Shown here: positions 1-9,897 of the stretch, one piece after another
How the letters are laid out: every line of letters starts with the position of its first letter
Position numbering within the stretch: position 1 is the stretch's first letter
NCBI RefSeq assembly: GCF_004382825.2
Contig: NZ_SDQO02000001.1
Location: forward strand, 186,001-250,000
Source: Corynebacterium silvaticum
GTDB taxonomy: Bacteria > Actinomycetota > Actinomycetes > Mycobacteriales > Mycobacteriaceae
Reading direction: 5' to 3'
DNA: 64,000 nucleotides
Translations under genes and position numbers: made by a program
The notes under the pieces: model-generated
Database searches by the model: none
Seen by the model: the letters and a program-made list of their open reading frames with translations, nothing else
What the model was told of the DNA's origin: nothing

Positions 1-486
1 GACCGCCCCTGAGCGTCGAATATCGGCTTCTGGCACGGAGACGACTTTGTCTAGCCGTACCCAGCTTTGTCGCCCGGCTTCATCCCAGGGGCCGGCGCCG
101 ATGTCGAGCCAGTGGTCGTCGTTGTTGTGCGTCGGGTTGGGGGAGATGAGCAGACCGAGAACTTTGGGGCCATGGCGCCCTACGACCACGATGGAGCGTT
201 CGCGGAGTTTCTTGGGGGAGTTGTCGCTGGGGGCCCAGAACCATACGACCTCTCCGGGGTCGACTTGTCCGTCCATGTTGGGGGCATAGAAGATGGTGCG
301 CGCGCATTCGCCGGAGGGGCGTACTTTGCAGGAGACGATATCCATCCGGTGGAAGCGTCGGTGTTCGTGGTCGAGTCCGATTCGGTCGTTAAGTCTGTCC
401 AGGCCGCGATCGAGTGGGATAGTGGATTCGCGTGTGAGTATGGCTGCGAGTCTGCTTAGCCAGCGCATCTTCACTAGGTCTTTCAT
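1..486 (-). CDS. PemK/MazF-like toxin family protein (3' end cut by window edge)
   Basis: The reverse strand is open from position 486 to the left edge, giving the first 162 residues; the C-terminus lies outside. An N-terminal helical stretch of about 75 residues is followed by a beta-rich part with GEVVWFWAP, RSIVVVGRH and GLLISPNPT, then DHWLDIGAGPWD. This matches my recollection of PemK-like endoribonucleases found upstream of lepA in corynebacteria. Family members cut mRNA as toxins, but no antitoxin gene is visible on the lepA side, so it may be a solitary diverged member. ATG 486 has GGAG 7 nt upstream; an in-frame ATG at 492 is an alternative. It is divergent from lepA across about 200 bp that hold only promoter-type sequence. 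Confidence 0.72.
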   Translation of the reverse strand, partial: MKDLVKMRWLSRLAAILTRESTIPLDRGLDRLNDRIGLDHEHRRFHRMDIVSCKVRPSGECARTIFYAPNMDGQVDPGEVVWFWAPSDNSPKKLRERSIVVVGRHGPKVLGLLISPNPTHNNDDHWLDIGAGPWDEAGRQSWVRLDKVVSVPEADIRRSGAV

Positions 487-687
487 GCCCATGCTCCCAT
501 ACCCTAGCCCTCGCGTAGTGAGTTTGCATGTGTTGTGTAGTTTTGGGGACTTTTGTGGGGGCTGTCGCGTTACGCTTTTGTGTGTGGGGGTGGGCTGCTG
601 AGATGCTAACGCTGCATTGTTCGAGTGTGGCGTGGGTCGGGTAGTGTTAGGGAGAATTCACAAGGAAAGGTACGAGTAGTAACGCCC

Positions 688-2535
688 ATGGCCGATAAAT
701 TCGCGGAGACGACGTTTACGGATCCCTCGCAGATTCGAAACTTCTGTATCATCGCTCACATTGACCACGGTAAGTCCACCTTGGCGGACCGAATTTTGCA
801 GCTGTCCAATGTTGTCGACGCCCGGGACATGCGTGACCAGTATCTGGACAACATGGATATCGAACGTGAGCGTGGCATCACCATCAAGGCGCAGAACGTG
901 CGTTTGCCGTGGGTTCCGCGTTCTGGCGCGTTTGCCGATCAGCAGATTGTCATGCAGATGATCGACACCCCCGGCCACGTGGACTTTACCTACGAGGTTT
1001 CCCGCGCACTTGAGGCCTGCGAGGGCGCGATTTTGCTTGTCGACGCCGCCCAGGGGATTGAAGCCCAAACGCTTGCGAACCTTTATCTAGCTATGGAAAA
1101 AGACCTGGAAATCATTCCAGTCTTGAACAAGATAGACCTACCCGCTGCCGACCCCGAGAAATACTCGTTGGAGATAGCCAACATCATCGGCTGCGAGCCT
1201 GAGGACGTCTTGAGGGTTTCCGGTAAGACCGGTGAAGGTGTGGCGGAGCTCCTGGACAAGGTTGCCGAGCTGGTTCCGGCCCCCGCTACTGATTTTGGCT
1301 CGGAAGCACCCGCCCGCGCGATGATTTTCGACTCGGTCTATGACATCTACCGGGGCGTCGTCACCTACATTCGTATGATCGACGGCAAGCTGACCCCGCG
1401 CCAAAAGATTCAGATGATGTCTACCGGCGCAGTCCACGAGTTGCTGGAAATCGGCATCGTTTCCCCCACGCCTAAGAAATGTAAAGGTCTGGGCCCTGGC
1501 GAGGTGGGGTACCTGATCACCGGTGTGAAGGACGTGCGCCAGTCCAAGGTGGGCGACACCGTTACGTGGGCCGTCCACGGGGCAGAAGAGCCGTTGCAGG
1601 GGTACGAAGAACCGCGTCCCATGGTCTACTCCGGTCTTTTCCCGATTTCCCAGGCTGATTTCCCGGATCTGCGCGATGCTCTGGAAAAACTACAACTTAA
1701 CGACGCCTCCCTCACCTACGAGCCGGAAACCTCCGTGGCTCTGGGCTTTGGCTTCCGGTGCGGCTTCCTCGGACTTCTGCACATGGAGATCACCCGTGAT
1801 CGCCTGCAGCGTGAGTTTGACCTCGACCTGATCTCCACGGCACCGTCGGTAAACTACCGCGTGGTCGCCGAAGACGGTGCAGAAACCCGGGTTCATAACC
1901 CTTCAGATTGGCCTGCCGGAAAACTGCGTGAGGTTTATGAACCGATCGTGAAGACCACCATCATTGTTCCCTCAGATTTTGTGGGCACCACCATGGAGCT
2001 GTGCCAGACTAAGCGCGGAATCATGGGAGGAATGGATTATCTCTCCGAAGACCGCGTGGAGCTGCGCTACACCATGCCGTTGGGCGAGATCATCTTTGAC
2101 TTCTTTGATCAGCTCAAGTCTCGTACTAAGGGCTACGCCTCCCTCAACTACGAGGAATCAGGTGAACAGATGGCAGACCTGGTCAAGGTAGACATCCTCC
2201 TGCAAGGCGAGCCGGTCGACGCATTCTCCGCCATCGTTCACCGAGATAACGCTCAGTGGTACGGCAACAAGATGACCAAGAAGCTCAAGGAACTCATCCC
2301 TCGCCAGCAATTCGAGGTCCCCGTGCAGGCAGCAATTGGCTCCAAAGTGATCGCCCGCGAAAATATCCGAGCCCTGCGTAAAGACGTCCTCGCCAAATGC
2401 TACGGCGGCGATATTTCGCGTAAGCGCAAGCTGCTGGAGAAGCAGAAGGCCGGTAAGAAGCGCATGAAGAACATCGGCTCGGTGTCCGTGCCGCAAGAAG
2501 CCTTCGTGGCAGCTTTGTCCACGGACGAGGGATAA
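688..2535 (+). CDS. lepA: Elongation factor 4 (ribosome back-translocase LepA)
   Basis: Translational GTPase that back-translocates or remodels stalled ribosomes. The 615-residue product has G1 AHIDHGKST (residues 23-31), switch II DTPGH, NKID and the LepA-specific C-terminal domain ending in [18 protein letters not shown]. Length is normal for the family. The frame is open upstream to 625, but ATG 688 begins [12 protein letters not shown], as expected for corynebacterial LepA. AAGGAAAGG at 662-670 is rather far upstream, so a weak or leaderless start is possible. The gene is free of the dispersed TCCCCACG motif and is followed by a strong terminator. Confidence 0.97.
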   Translation: MADKFAETTFTDPSQIRNFCIIAHIDHGKSTLADRILQLSNVVDARDMRDQYLDNMDIERERGITIKAQNVRLPWVPRSGAFADQQIVMQMIDTPGHVDFTYEVSRALEACEGAILLVDAAQGIEAQTLANLYLAMEKDLEIIPVLNKIDLPAADPEKYSLEIANIIGCEPEDVLRVSGKTGEGVAELLDKVAELVPAPATDFGSEAPARAMIFDSVYDIYRGVVTYIRMIDGKLTPRQKIQMMSTGAVHELLEIGIVSPTPKKCKGLGPGEVGYLITGVKDVRQSKVGDTVTWAVHGAEEPLQGYEEPRPMVYSGLFPISQADFPDLRDALEKLQLNDASLTYEPETSVALGFGFRCGFLGLLHMEITRDRLQREFDLDLISTAPSVNYRVVAEDGAETRVHNPSDWPAGKLREVYEPIVKTTIIVPSDFVGTTMELCQTKRGIMGGMDYLSEDRVELRYTMPLGEIIFDFFDQLKSRTKGYASLNYEESGEQMADLVKVDILLQGEPVDAFSAIVHRDNAQWYGNKMTKKLKELIPRQQFEVPVQAAIGSKVIARENIRALRKDVLAKCYGGDISRKRKLLEKQKAGKKRMKNIGSVSVPQEAFVAALSTDEG

Positions 2536-2554
2536 ACACCGCCTGTAACACACA

Positions 2555-2605
2555 CGAGTTCTCCCGATACCATACCCCCTGTATCGGGAGAACTCGTTTA
2601 TTATT
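2555..2605 (+). terminator. Intrinsic terminator after lepA
   Basis: A perfect 16 bp stem (2555-2570 with 2581-2596) and a 10-nt loop, followed by a T-rich tract TTTATTATT. It starts 19 nt after the lepA stop. A TCCCCACGGGG motif follows at once. Confidence 0.92.
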
Positions 2606-2630
2606 CCCCACGGGGATAGTTTTTGAATCT

Positions 2631-3224
2631 ATGGACATAGGATCACTAGCGGAATGGGCGGGAGCTTTGAGCGGCCTCGCGGCGCTGTTCGTCGCGGTTC
2701 AGGCGAATCGGCAGTCGAGAAAATCTGAAAAGTATGCCTGAGAGACAGAAAGCTTGAGCGTTGAACTCAATAGGCATATTCGTGAGGAACAACGACAAAC
2801 CGAGCTTGCTATGCACAAGCGCGAGCAAGAGCGGGATCACCGAGATATGGAACGCGATCGTCGTCTGATCGCAGGGGGATTACAGGCCTGGTGGTCCTAC
2901 CGTGACCAACAAGACACATGCCAGCAGTGGGGCCTTGTTGTATCCAATGAAGGCTCGCAGGTATCGATCTTCTACAACGTACAGATCGACGTAGAGGTTC
3001 AGGGAATCACCACCCGACCTTTGTGCATAAAAGTACTTCCACCAGGTCGTTATTTTGCTATCAATAGGTTTGAGCAGGGATGGGAGCTTCCGGAGGAATG
3101 TGGGTCTTCGCAGACACACGCGCTGTTATCGAGTACCAGGCATCAAGTAGTGAGGATTAGCTTTCAGGATTCCTTGGGAAAGCGCTGGGTGTGGAATCCT
3201 CAGGAAGGCCTGAATCCGGGTTAG
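2631..3224 (+). pseudogene. Small membrane-anchored hypothetical protein split by an in-frame TGA
   Basis: ATG 2631 starts a 36-codon segment with a hydrophobic helix (AGALSGLAALFVAV) and a basic Arg/Lys stretch, ending at TGA 2739-2741. The same frame continues at once as ETESLSVELNRHIREEQ, a charged coiled coil with many Glu/Arg/Gln, then a beta-rich C-terminal domain to 3224. Helix, coiled coil and soluble domain in one frame look like one gene with a nonsense mutation, TGA probably replacing a Trp, Arg or Gly codon. A TTG at 2754 could still start the soluble 156-residue part. I do not recognise a family. The next 130 bp hold the leader of the transporter operon. Confidence 0.6.
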
Positions 3225-3251
3225 GTGCACACCTGTGTCTGTGCTAAGCTA

Positions 3252-3339
3252 GCCGGCGGCAGAACTATTGAAAAGCGAAATACGTTCAATAGCGTCGGTG
3301 CGCCGTTGACGGGTCGCGCCGGGAAATAACCGCCCAGGC
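3252..3339 (+). promoter_or_regulatory. Candidate structured leader RNA (three-way junction) before the transporter operon
   Basis: Hand folding gives an outer stem GCCGGCGG (3252-3259) paired with CCGCC (3330-3334) and GGC (3337-3339). Inside it are a perfect 8 bp hairpin CTATTGAA/TTCAATAG (3265-3272 with 3285-3292) and a second hairpin GGTGCG/CGCGCC (3297-3302 with 3315-3320) extended by CCG/CGG over a TTGA loop. An unpaired GGGAAATAA joins the second hairpin to the closing stem. The GAGGAG ribosome binding site at 3344-3349 follows directly, so folding could control translation. It matches no riboswitch class that I can recall with confidence. Confidence 0.45.
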
Positions 3340-3355
3340 CCGTGAGGAGTAGATC

Positions 3356-3984
3356 GTGGAACGCGACCCCGCTGAGCCGATCGTTAGTGTACGGAGTCTC
3401 ACCATAGCAACAGCGTCTGGTACGACGCTGCTGAGCGTGGATAAGCTTGATATTTTTTTGGCGACAAAATCGCGATCACTGGTCGCAGCGGCTCAGGAAA
3501 AACTATGTTGTTGCGTGCGTTGTGTGGGGCGACGACGCCGGGAATCGTCGTCACAGGTGAGATCACACGCGCACGACGCACGGCGCTGATCATGCAGGAT
3601 TCTTTGGGCTCGCTTAATCCGTTGGTGCGCTGCGATAAACAGGTGCGGCTCATGGCAACGTCCAACCAGGTGGCAGAGCGAGCTTTGGCTAACTGCGGTA
3701 TCACCAGTGAGCTGGGACATCGCTATCCATTGGAGTTATCGGGCGGTCAGCGCCAGCGCGTGGCGATCGCGGGAGCTCTTGCGTCGCACCCCGAGCTTTT
3801 GCTTGCCGACGAGCCCACCTCAGAACTCGATCCCATAGCCACCCTTGCTGTGATCGACGCATTGGACGCATTCCATGAGGCCACGGGCGGCGCAGTAGTG
3901 ATCTCCACCCATTCGCGGGGAGTTGCTAGGCGATTAGGCACCCGGCAGTTGCATGTTGCCGACGGAAAGGTGACACAGCTATGA
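3356..3984 (+). pseudogene. Nickel/peptide-type ABC transporter ATPase (DppD/CntD-like), frameshifted
   Basis: First gene of a coupled five-gene operon. GTG 3356 follows GAGGAG by 6 nt. The product reads correctly to ...[10 protein letters not shown], then loses frame in a run of seven T (3453-3459). The proper continuation [15 protein letters not shown] (Walker A) lies one frame over and runs to 3984 with [17 protein letters not shown] (Walker B) and a switch His in STHSRG. Only one indel is needed to restore about 209 residues, somewhat short for the family. It could be a true mutation, a phase-variable tract or a homopolymer sequencing error. The stop overlaps the next ATG (ATGA). Confidence 0.82.
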
Positions 3985-4688
3985 CCAGACGCGTTCTTGT
4001 AAAATTTTGCGAGGCTACCGTGGCTGGGCGCGTCGAAAAGCTATCTTTTGAGGTGAATGCGGGCGCGAAACTCGGAGTCATCGGCCCCTCGGGTGCCGGC
4101 AAAACCACGCTGATTTCCCTCATCACAAAAATGATCGCCCCGGATTCCGGCAGCGTGAGCGTCGACGCGGCAGTGGTGGGCTACATTCCTCAAGATCCTG
4201 GTTCCTCACTGTGCCCACGGATGACAGTGGCCGAGTGCATCATCGAACCGCAAGTGATTCGGCTTCGTGGGCAGGAGGGGAGCGCGGAAAAACTCAACCA
4301 CCTCCGTGGGGAAATACCCGGTCTTCTGCAGGCGCTTGGGCTGGACCCGGCGGTAGCACAACGCAAGCCCAGGCAGCTCTCTGGCGGGCAGCGGCAACGC
4401 GTGGCGATCACCCGTGCGCTGCTGGGATCTCCTGAACTCGTGATCGCGGACGAGGCCTTTTCGGCCTTGGACGGCGAGACCGCGCGGCTATTGCAGGCGC
4501 TGCTCTTGGAATCCGATGCAACAGTTATCTTTGTCTCCCACAATGTTGCCGCGCTGCGCGCCACGTGCAGCCAGCTTCTTGTGATGGTCGGTGGAACAGC
4601 GCGCTATGTCGGGCCAGCCGATCACATAAAAACAACCGACCCTGAAGTACAGGTATTTCTCCGCGCTGCTTTGGAGCTTGACCAGTGA
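3981..4688 (+). CDS. ABC transporter ATP-binding protein (DppF/CntF-like)
   Basis: Second nucleotide-binding subunit of the importer, 235 residues and intact. Walker A is GPSGAGKTT near residues 36-44, followed by the Q-loop IPQDPGSS, signature LSGGQRQR, Walker [13 protein letters not shown] and switch His VSHN. It pairs with the upstream ATPase to energise nickel/peptide-type uptake at the cytoplasmic membrane face. Its ATG overlaps the previous TGA and its stop overlaps the next GTG, which implies translational coupling along the operon. Confidence 0.9.
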   Translation: MTRRVLVKFCEATVAGRVEKLSFEVNAGAKLGVIGPSGAGKTTLISLITKMIAPDSGSVSVDAAVVGYIPQDPGSSLCPRMTVAECIIEPQVIRLRGQEGSAEKLNHLRGEIPGLLQALGLDPAVAQRKPRQLSGGQRQRVAITRALLGSPELVIADEAFSALDGETARLLQALLLESDATVIFVSHNVAALRATCSQLLVMVGGTARYVGPADHIKTTDPEVQVFLRAALELDQ

Positions 4689-5933
4689 AACTAACCAATC
4701 TTCCTATCCATATCTCTACGCTGCTTGTCACTCAGATGCTCTTTAACATCGGGTTTTACTTAGTGGTGCCGTTTATTGCAGTTCAGCTTTCAGAAAACCT
4801 TGGGGCTGCGGGAGCCGTGGTTGGCCTGGTTTTGGGGATTCGTACCTTTAGTCAACAAGGGCTGTTCTTCCTAGGCGGCGGGCTGGTAGATAAATGGGGC
4901 GCTGGTCCCATTTTGCTGGTGGGCGTTGCCATCCGGGTGCTGGGCTTTATCACCGTGGGCATGGCGACGGGTGTGGGGTCGATGACGCTCGGCGTGGTGC
5001 TCATTGGTTTTGCAGCAGCATTGTTCTCCCCGGCAGTGGAATCCATTTTTGCCTCTGAAGGCTTCACGCTGGAAAAACAGGGCGTGATTACGCGCGCACG
5101 GTTGTTTGCCCTAGACGCGTCCTATTCCCGGGTGGGCTCGTTAACAGGGCCTTTGCTGGGAGCGTTGCTGATCCCCCTCGGATTTTCCACCGTCTCGTTT
5201 GCCGGCGCCGCCATCTTCGCTGGCATCTTTGTGATGCACGCGTTGCTATGGCGCCGGTGGAACAAGAACCCAATTCCCCACGGGGAGAGTGCACCTTTGG
5301 GGATGGTCGCAGTATGGGCGAGCGTGATCACCAACAAAAAGTTCGTGGTCTTTGCGATTTTATATTCCACGTATCTGCTCGCATACAACCAACAGTATCT
5401 TTCGCTGCCGGTGGAGCTTCGGCGCGCTGCTGGCTCGGATAGCTCATTGGGCTGGTTTTTTACAGGCGCTGCGATTTTTGTGATCGCGCTGCAAACGAGT
5501 GTGACCCGCTGGGCTGAAAAGCAGCCTACCAAGGTGGTCTTAGGCGGCGGCTTTGGCCTCATGGCTGCGAGCTTTGCCGTGGTTGGTGCAGCGTCAGGGA
5601 TAGACATACACGGCTGGGCAGCGTACCTGCCAGCCGTGATCATGATGGTGCTGCTGCATACCGGAATTATGATCGCGGTCCCGATAGCCCGAGATCTTGT
5701 TGGCGACCTAGCCAGCAACGAGAACCTGGGCTCTTACTACGGGTTCCTTAACGGCTTCGGCGGCTTGGCAGTTCTGCTGGGTTCTGTGGCCGTGGGGGCG
5801 ACTCTGGACAAAGCGGAAATCACTCAGCCGGCGGGCCGCAATCCCGTGGCTGACTATGACTGCGCTGCTTGCCGTCTCGGCGGTGGGGCTTGCCAAACTT
5901 AAAGAACAAAAGAAAGTAGACGTTCAACAATGA
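4685..5933 (+). pseudogene. MFS exporter in the ABC operon, frameshifted near its C-terminus
   Basis: GTG 4685 overlaps the preceding stop. A hydrophobic, roughly 12-helix protein follows, with MFS features such as GGGLVDKWG in the loop 2-3 position. In the current frame it ends at 5902 with an implausible Cys-rich tail. Dropping one C near 5850 restores NPWLTMTALLAVSAVGLAKLKEQKK, the missing last helix and basic tail, ending at TGA 5931-5933, which overlaps the ATG of the next gene as elsewhere in this operon. An MFS exporter inside a nickel/peptide ABC operon recalls CntE of staphylopine systems, which exports the metallophore; this role is inferred. Partial function is possible because only the end is altered. 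Confidence 0.75.
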
Positions 5934-7438
5934 AAATGAAGAAACTCGGATTGGCAGTTGCCACCTTGACCGTTGCCGCGACTCTGTCTGGCTGTTTCAC
6001 CAACTCAGGTTCTGACTCCGCCGACGGACAGACCTTGCGCGTTGCGCTGCAGTTCAAGCCCGTCGCTGGTTTCTCCCTGTTCTCTGACGATTCCGTGCTT
6101 AACCTGCGTATGGGTGTCGCGGAGACCCTGGTCACCCTTGACCAGAACGCCAAGCTCAAGCCAGTACTCGCTGAGAAGTGGGAGATGAAAGACGACCGCA
6201 CTGCTGTGCTTAGCCTGCGTCAGGGCGTGACCTTCCACGATGGAAGCAAACTCGATGCAAAAGCCGTGAAAAATGCCCTTGAACACGCTCTTTCTGCAGC
6301 TACCCGACCAAAAGGCCTGGGCAAAGCAGACCTGAAAGTCGAGGCCACCGGCGAGCATGAGGTGACCGTCACGTCGCCTAAGGCTGACCCCATCTTGGTT
6401 CAGCGTTTCTCTGACCCCGGCACCGCCATCCTCGCGGAGGCCGCATATCAGGGGGAGAATCCCGACCCATTTGCCCACGGGACGGGGCCCTTCAAGCTGG
6501 TCAAGAAAGAAACCGACGGTTCCGTCACCGCTGAGGCCTTTGGCGACTACTGGAACGGCAAGCCCAAGACCTCCGCTCTAAAAGTCTCCTTCATTGAAGA
6601 CGGCGCAGCTCGCGCCAATGCTTTCCGTGCTGGTGACCTTGACGTGGTCAAGGGCGTCCCTGTGGTCTCGCTGCCAGAGCTTTCCGACGCTCACATCACC
6701 GACGTTCACCTCCCACGCGCCGTGCTGCTGCACCTCAACGCTGAAAAGGGCGTGTTCGCAGACGCTCACCTGCGCGCTGCTGTCGCGGGCGCCATCAAGA
6801 CAGAACCCATCGTGGAGAAAATCTACGAGGGTAAAGCCAATAAGACGCAAGGCTCTCTCTTCAACCAGGACACCGAGTGGGCTGCAGCTCAGAAGGCTAA
6901 GCCGCTTGCATCGGAGGCTCCTAAGGCCGACGCGAATCTCGGGGCAGGCAAGACTGTTCGCCTAGCCACCTGGGACTCTCGCGCCGAGCTCCCCGAAACC
7001 GCGAATCTCATCGCCGACCAGCTTCGTGCTTTGGGCTTTAACGTGGAGATCACGGTCGCCGACTATGCCTCCCTGGAAAAGCAGCTTCTCGACGGCTCCT
7101 TTGACGCCATCATCGGATCCCGCAACTACATGTCTGGTGCTGGTGACCCCCTCGCATTCCTAGAGACCGATTTCTCCTGCGAGGGTTCTTACAACCTGTC
7201 GCGCCTCTGCGACCCGAAGATCGACAAGGACATTGCCGACGCTAAGGGCGAGAAAGATCTCAACACTCGCCTCCAGAGCGCCGCATCCATCGGCGCAGAC
7301 GTGGTATCCACCGGAGCCGTCGTCCCGCTGGCCCACGAGCAACTACTGGTCGCTTCCAAAAATGTAGAGGGCCTGTCCACCGACCCCATGGAACGTTCCC
7401 TCATCACAGAAAAGACGGAACTTTCCGCTAAGAAGTAA
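5930..7438 (+). CDS. Substrate-binding lipoprotein of nickel/peptide ABC importer (family 5)
   Basis: Extracytoplasmic receptor of 502 residues. A lipoprotein signal peptide ends in the lipobox LSGC (Cys 22). Family-5 features include MGVAETLVTLD, LRQGVTFHDGSKLDAKAVK and GTGPFKLV. Family members bind peptides, nickel, haem or metal-opine complexes. The adjacent MFS exporter makes a metallophore complex one candidate ligand, but the sequence alone does not decide. ATG 5930 overlaps the corrected stop of the exporter. The gene is intact although its permease partner is broken. Confidence 0.9.
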   Translation: MKMKKLGLAVATLTVAATLSGCFTNSGSDSADGQTLRVALQFKPVAGFSLFSDDSVLNLRMGVAETLVTLDQNAKLKPVLAEKWEMKDDRTAVLSLRQGVTFHDGSKLDAKAVKNALEHALSAATRPKGLGKADLKVEATGEHEVTVTSPKADPILVQRFSDPGTAILAEAAYQGENPDPFAHGTGPFKLVKKETDGSVTAEAFGDYWNGKPKTSALKVSFIEDGAARANAFRAGDLDVVKGVPVVSLPELSDAHITDVHLPRAVLLHLNAEKGVFADAHLRAAVAGAIKTEPIVEKIYEGKANKTQGSLFNQDTEWAAAQKAKPLASEAPKADANLGAGKTVRLATWDSRAELPETANLIADQLRALGFNVEITVADYASLEKQLLDGSFDAIIGSRNYMSGAGDPLAFLETDFSCEGSYNLSRLCDPKIDKDIADAKGEKDLNTRLQSAASIGADVVSTGAVVPLAHEQLLVASKNVEGLSTDPMERSLITEKTELSAKK

Positions 7439-7444
7439 CCCCAC

Positions 7445-9180
7445 ATGAGATCGCCTCGCTTTCGCGCACGCACGCTCACCACGGTGGGCATTGCCGTAAC
7501 AACATATCTGCTAGCCCTCGTAGCCACCGCCTTATTGCCGTGGTTTACCGGGCGCGAGCCGGCTTTCGCCGTCCTCCGAGCCCGCGAACGCGAACGCGAG
7601 GCAACTCCCGAATTACTCCAAGCGATCCGGGAGGAATTCGATCTTCCGCAGACTCCGTGGGAATCGGTGTTGCGGTGGTTTGCCGGCCTCTTCCGTGGGG
7701 AATTTGGGGTTTCAACCCTGCGCAGGATGCATGGCAGCAGGCCACCCACGGATTAGGAATTACCGCCACCCTCACTTTTGCCTCCACGATGCTGTGTTTG
7801 GTGGTGGCCCTCATGATCGTGGGGCCGCGCCTGGCCGGGGCCGCTCGCGGTAAAAGCGCCGGGGCGGCAGCGCCCCAGGTGTTGGCAGCGCTGGCGGCGC
7901 TTCCAGACTTTGTTGTCGCTGTGATCGTGTTGTGGTTTTTTCCTTGACTCTGCACGTGTTACCCGTGGGCGGGTGGTCGTCGCCGGCACATATGGTGTTG
8001 CCGTCGTTAGCCCTGGGGGTATGCGCCGGCGGTGTCTATGGGCGAGTGCTGTTGATTTCATCTGATTCCGCGATGCAAGAAACGTGGGTGGAATCCTGGC
8101 GGATTAATGGCGTGGCACATTCTCGTATTGTCCGCCAGCTACTGTGGCGTTCATTGGTACCCACGATTCCTCTGCTCACCCTTTTCTTCGCCGGTACTCT
8201 TGCGAGCACTGCAGCCGTCGAGGTCACCTTTAACATTCCTGGCTTTGGTCGCACCGTGGTGGAATCCGCATTGAGTTCCGATCTTCCTGTGTTGCAAGCT
8301 GCAGTGTTTGTGGTGCTTGTTGTCGGCGCAGTGAGCGGCATCGTGGCGAATTGGCTGCGTCGCTTCATCTTGCGACGTCTGGAAAGCGACGTGGCTGGGG
8401 TGTCGTTAGGCACCGGCGTGAACGCAGGAACCAGCGCGGTGTTCGATCGCATCAGCCTTGCTGTGGCGCTGCTTCCGCTTATCGCAGTGGGCGTTGGCGT
8501 TGTGCACAGCGGTGCGATTAACACCGACGACCGTTTTTCCGGGTATTCCCTTAGCCATCCGCTGGGTGCAGATCAGCTTGGCCGCGACATCTGGGCCAGG
8601 CTTGCCGACGGCTTTGCCTATTCCATAGGAGTCGCCATCGCAGTGACCGCCGCCTGTGCACTCATCGGGCTGATCGCTGGGCATATGGGGTCGTGGGTGC
8701 TGCACATCGGCGATGCTCTCAACGCTTTTCCCGCCGTCCTCCTCGGCCTCATTCTGGCTGGTGTTAGGTCCTTCCACCACCACGGCTGCCGTTGCAGTGC
8801 TATCCGTTGGATGGATTCCGCTGGCCTCTCACTGCGCAGCGGTGGTGCAAGAGGCCAAAGCCAGCGGGCATTATCGTTTCGCTGCAACGATGGGAGCCAC
8901 CCGATGGCATCTGCTGCGCCACCATGTTGTGCCGTGGACTGCGCCGGCAGTAATCCGCCACTCCGTGGGGAGAATCGCTCACAATGCGATCTCGCTGGCG
9001 GCATTGGGATACTTAGGCGTGGGGGCCAGCGTCGGAAGCCCTGATTGGGGCGTGATCCTGGAAGAATCTACGCGTTATCTAGAACGCGCCCCGTGGATGG
9101 CACTCGGGCCGATGGTGTGCCTCGTGTGCTTGGGGGTTGTGGCGGCTGTGGCAACCGATACTTTTGAGCGGAAGCGGTGA
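7445..9180 (+). pseudogene. Fused DppB-DppC-type ABC permease with three frameshifts
   Basis: ATG 7445 starts a permease that changes frame near 7710, near 7935 (a T6 run) and near 8765. Joined, the pieces give about 575 residues: a DppB-like half (LFRGEFGVS, then THGLGITATL, VTFNIPGFGRTVVESAL) followed by a DppC-like half starting around HPLGADQLGRDIWARL and ending ALGYLGVGASVGSPDWG. A single chain carrying both permease halves is unusual, as they are normally separate genes. Three lesions in one gene make simple sequencing error less likely and suggest that the importer is lost here. It ends tail to tail with the next ABC gene. Confidence 0.83.
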
Positions 9181-9876
9181 TCACACGCCTTTATCCGCTG
9201 TCTGCCCATGAATGCGCGCAAAAAGCTCGGCAGAAGAGGGCGCGTTGAGGACGGCACTGTTGTGCCCGTTTTCCAGGACGATAACGCGATCGGCGGAAGC
9301 CGCAATGTCGAGATCATGGGTGACCATGGCTAAAGATGTGCCTGCCGACGTGACCCCGCGGAGCAGATCCATCACGGTGGAACTTGAAGTTACGTCGAGA
9401 GAACCTGTGGGCTCATCGGCGAAGAGCAGGGGTGGACGACGCAGCAGGGATCTCGCGATGGCAACACGCTGGCGCTGCCCGCCAGAAAGCTGGTGAGGGT
9501 GCTTTTTGCCGATGCCTGGCATCCCCACTTGCTCCAATACGTTATCGACCTTCTTTTTGCTCACTCTTTTCCCTGCCAGCTGCGAAGGGAGCCGTACGTT
9601 ATCTGAGACATTGAGCGCACTAATCAGATTGAGATCTTGGAAAATAAAGCTCATCGTGGCGCGCCGAATACTGGCCAGCTGCGCCCGAGACGCGCCAGCG
9701 ACGTCATGCTCGCCGAGACGTATGCGGTCTTCGTCAGCTTGGTGCAAACCGCAGAGGCAATACAACAGCGTCGATTTTCCGGAGCCGGACTTACCAACGA
9801 TTGCGACGAACTCGCCAGGGTAGGCGTCTACATCGACGCCGCGTAGGACGTCGATACGCTGCGAGCCTGAGCGCAA
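9181..9876 (-). CDS. LolD/MacB-type ABC transporter ATP-binding protein
   Basis: Nucleotide-binding subunit for the FtsX-like permease encoded upstream. Walker A GKSGSGKST, Q-loop FIFQDLN, signature LSGGQRQR, Walker B LLFADEPTGSLD and switch THD are all present. The open frame begins at TTG 9876 and lacks the usual first strand. A better start is GTG 9895, 2 nt after the permease stop with AGGGAG upstream; it reads MNRP and then needs one G removed from the G4 run at 9883-9886 to join FSLRSGSQRID. So the gene probably carries a small frameshift at codon 4-5, or this is a sequencing error. Family members export lipids, peptides or antibiotics. Confidence 0.8.
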   Translation of the reverse strand: MRSGSQRIDVLRGVDVDAYPGEFVAIVGKSGSGKSTLLYCLCGLHQADEDRIRLGEHDVAGASRAQLASIRRATMSFIFQDLNLISALNVSDNVRLPSQLAGKRVSKKKVDNVLEQVGMPGIGKKHPHQLSGGQRQRVAIARSLLRRPPLLFADEPTGSLDVTSSSTVMDLLRGVTSAGTSLAMVTHDLDIAASADRVIVLENGHNSAVLNAPSSAELFARIHGQTADKGV

Positions 9877-9897
9877 CGAGAAGGGGCCTATTCACGA

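Noticed and set aside
2739..2741. Selenocysteine at the in-frame TGA
   Set aside because: No SECIS-like hairpin directly after it, the protein is not a redox family, and I know of no selenocysteine use in these corynebacteria.
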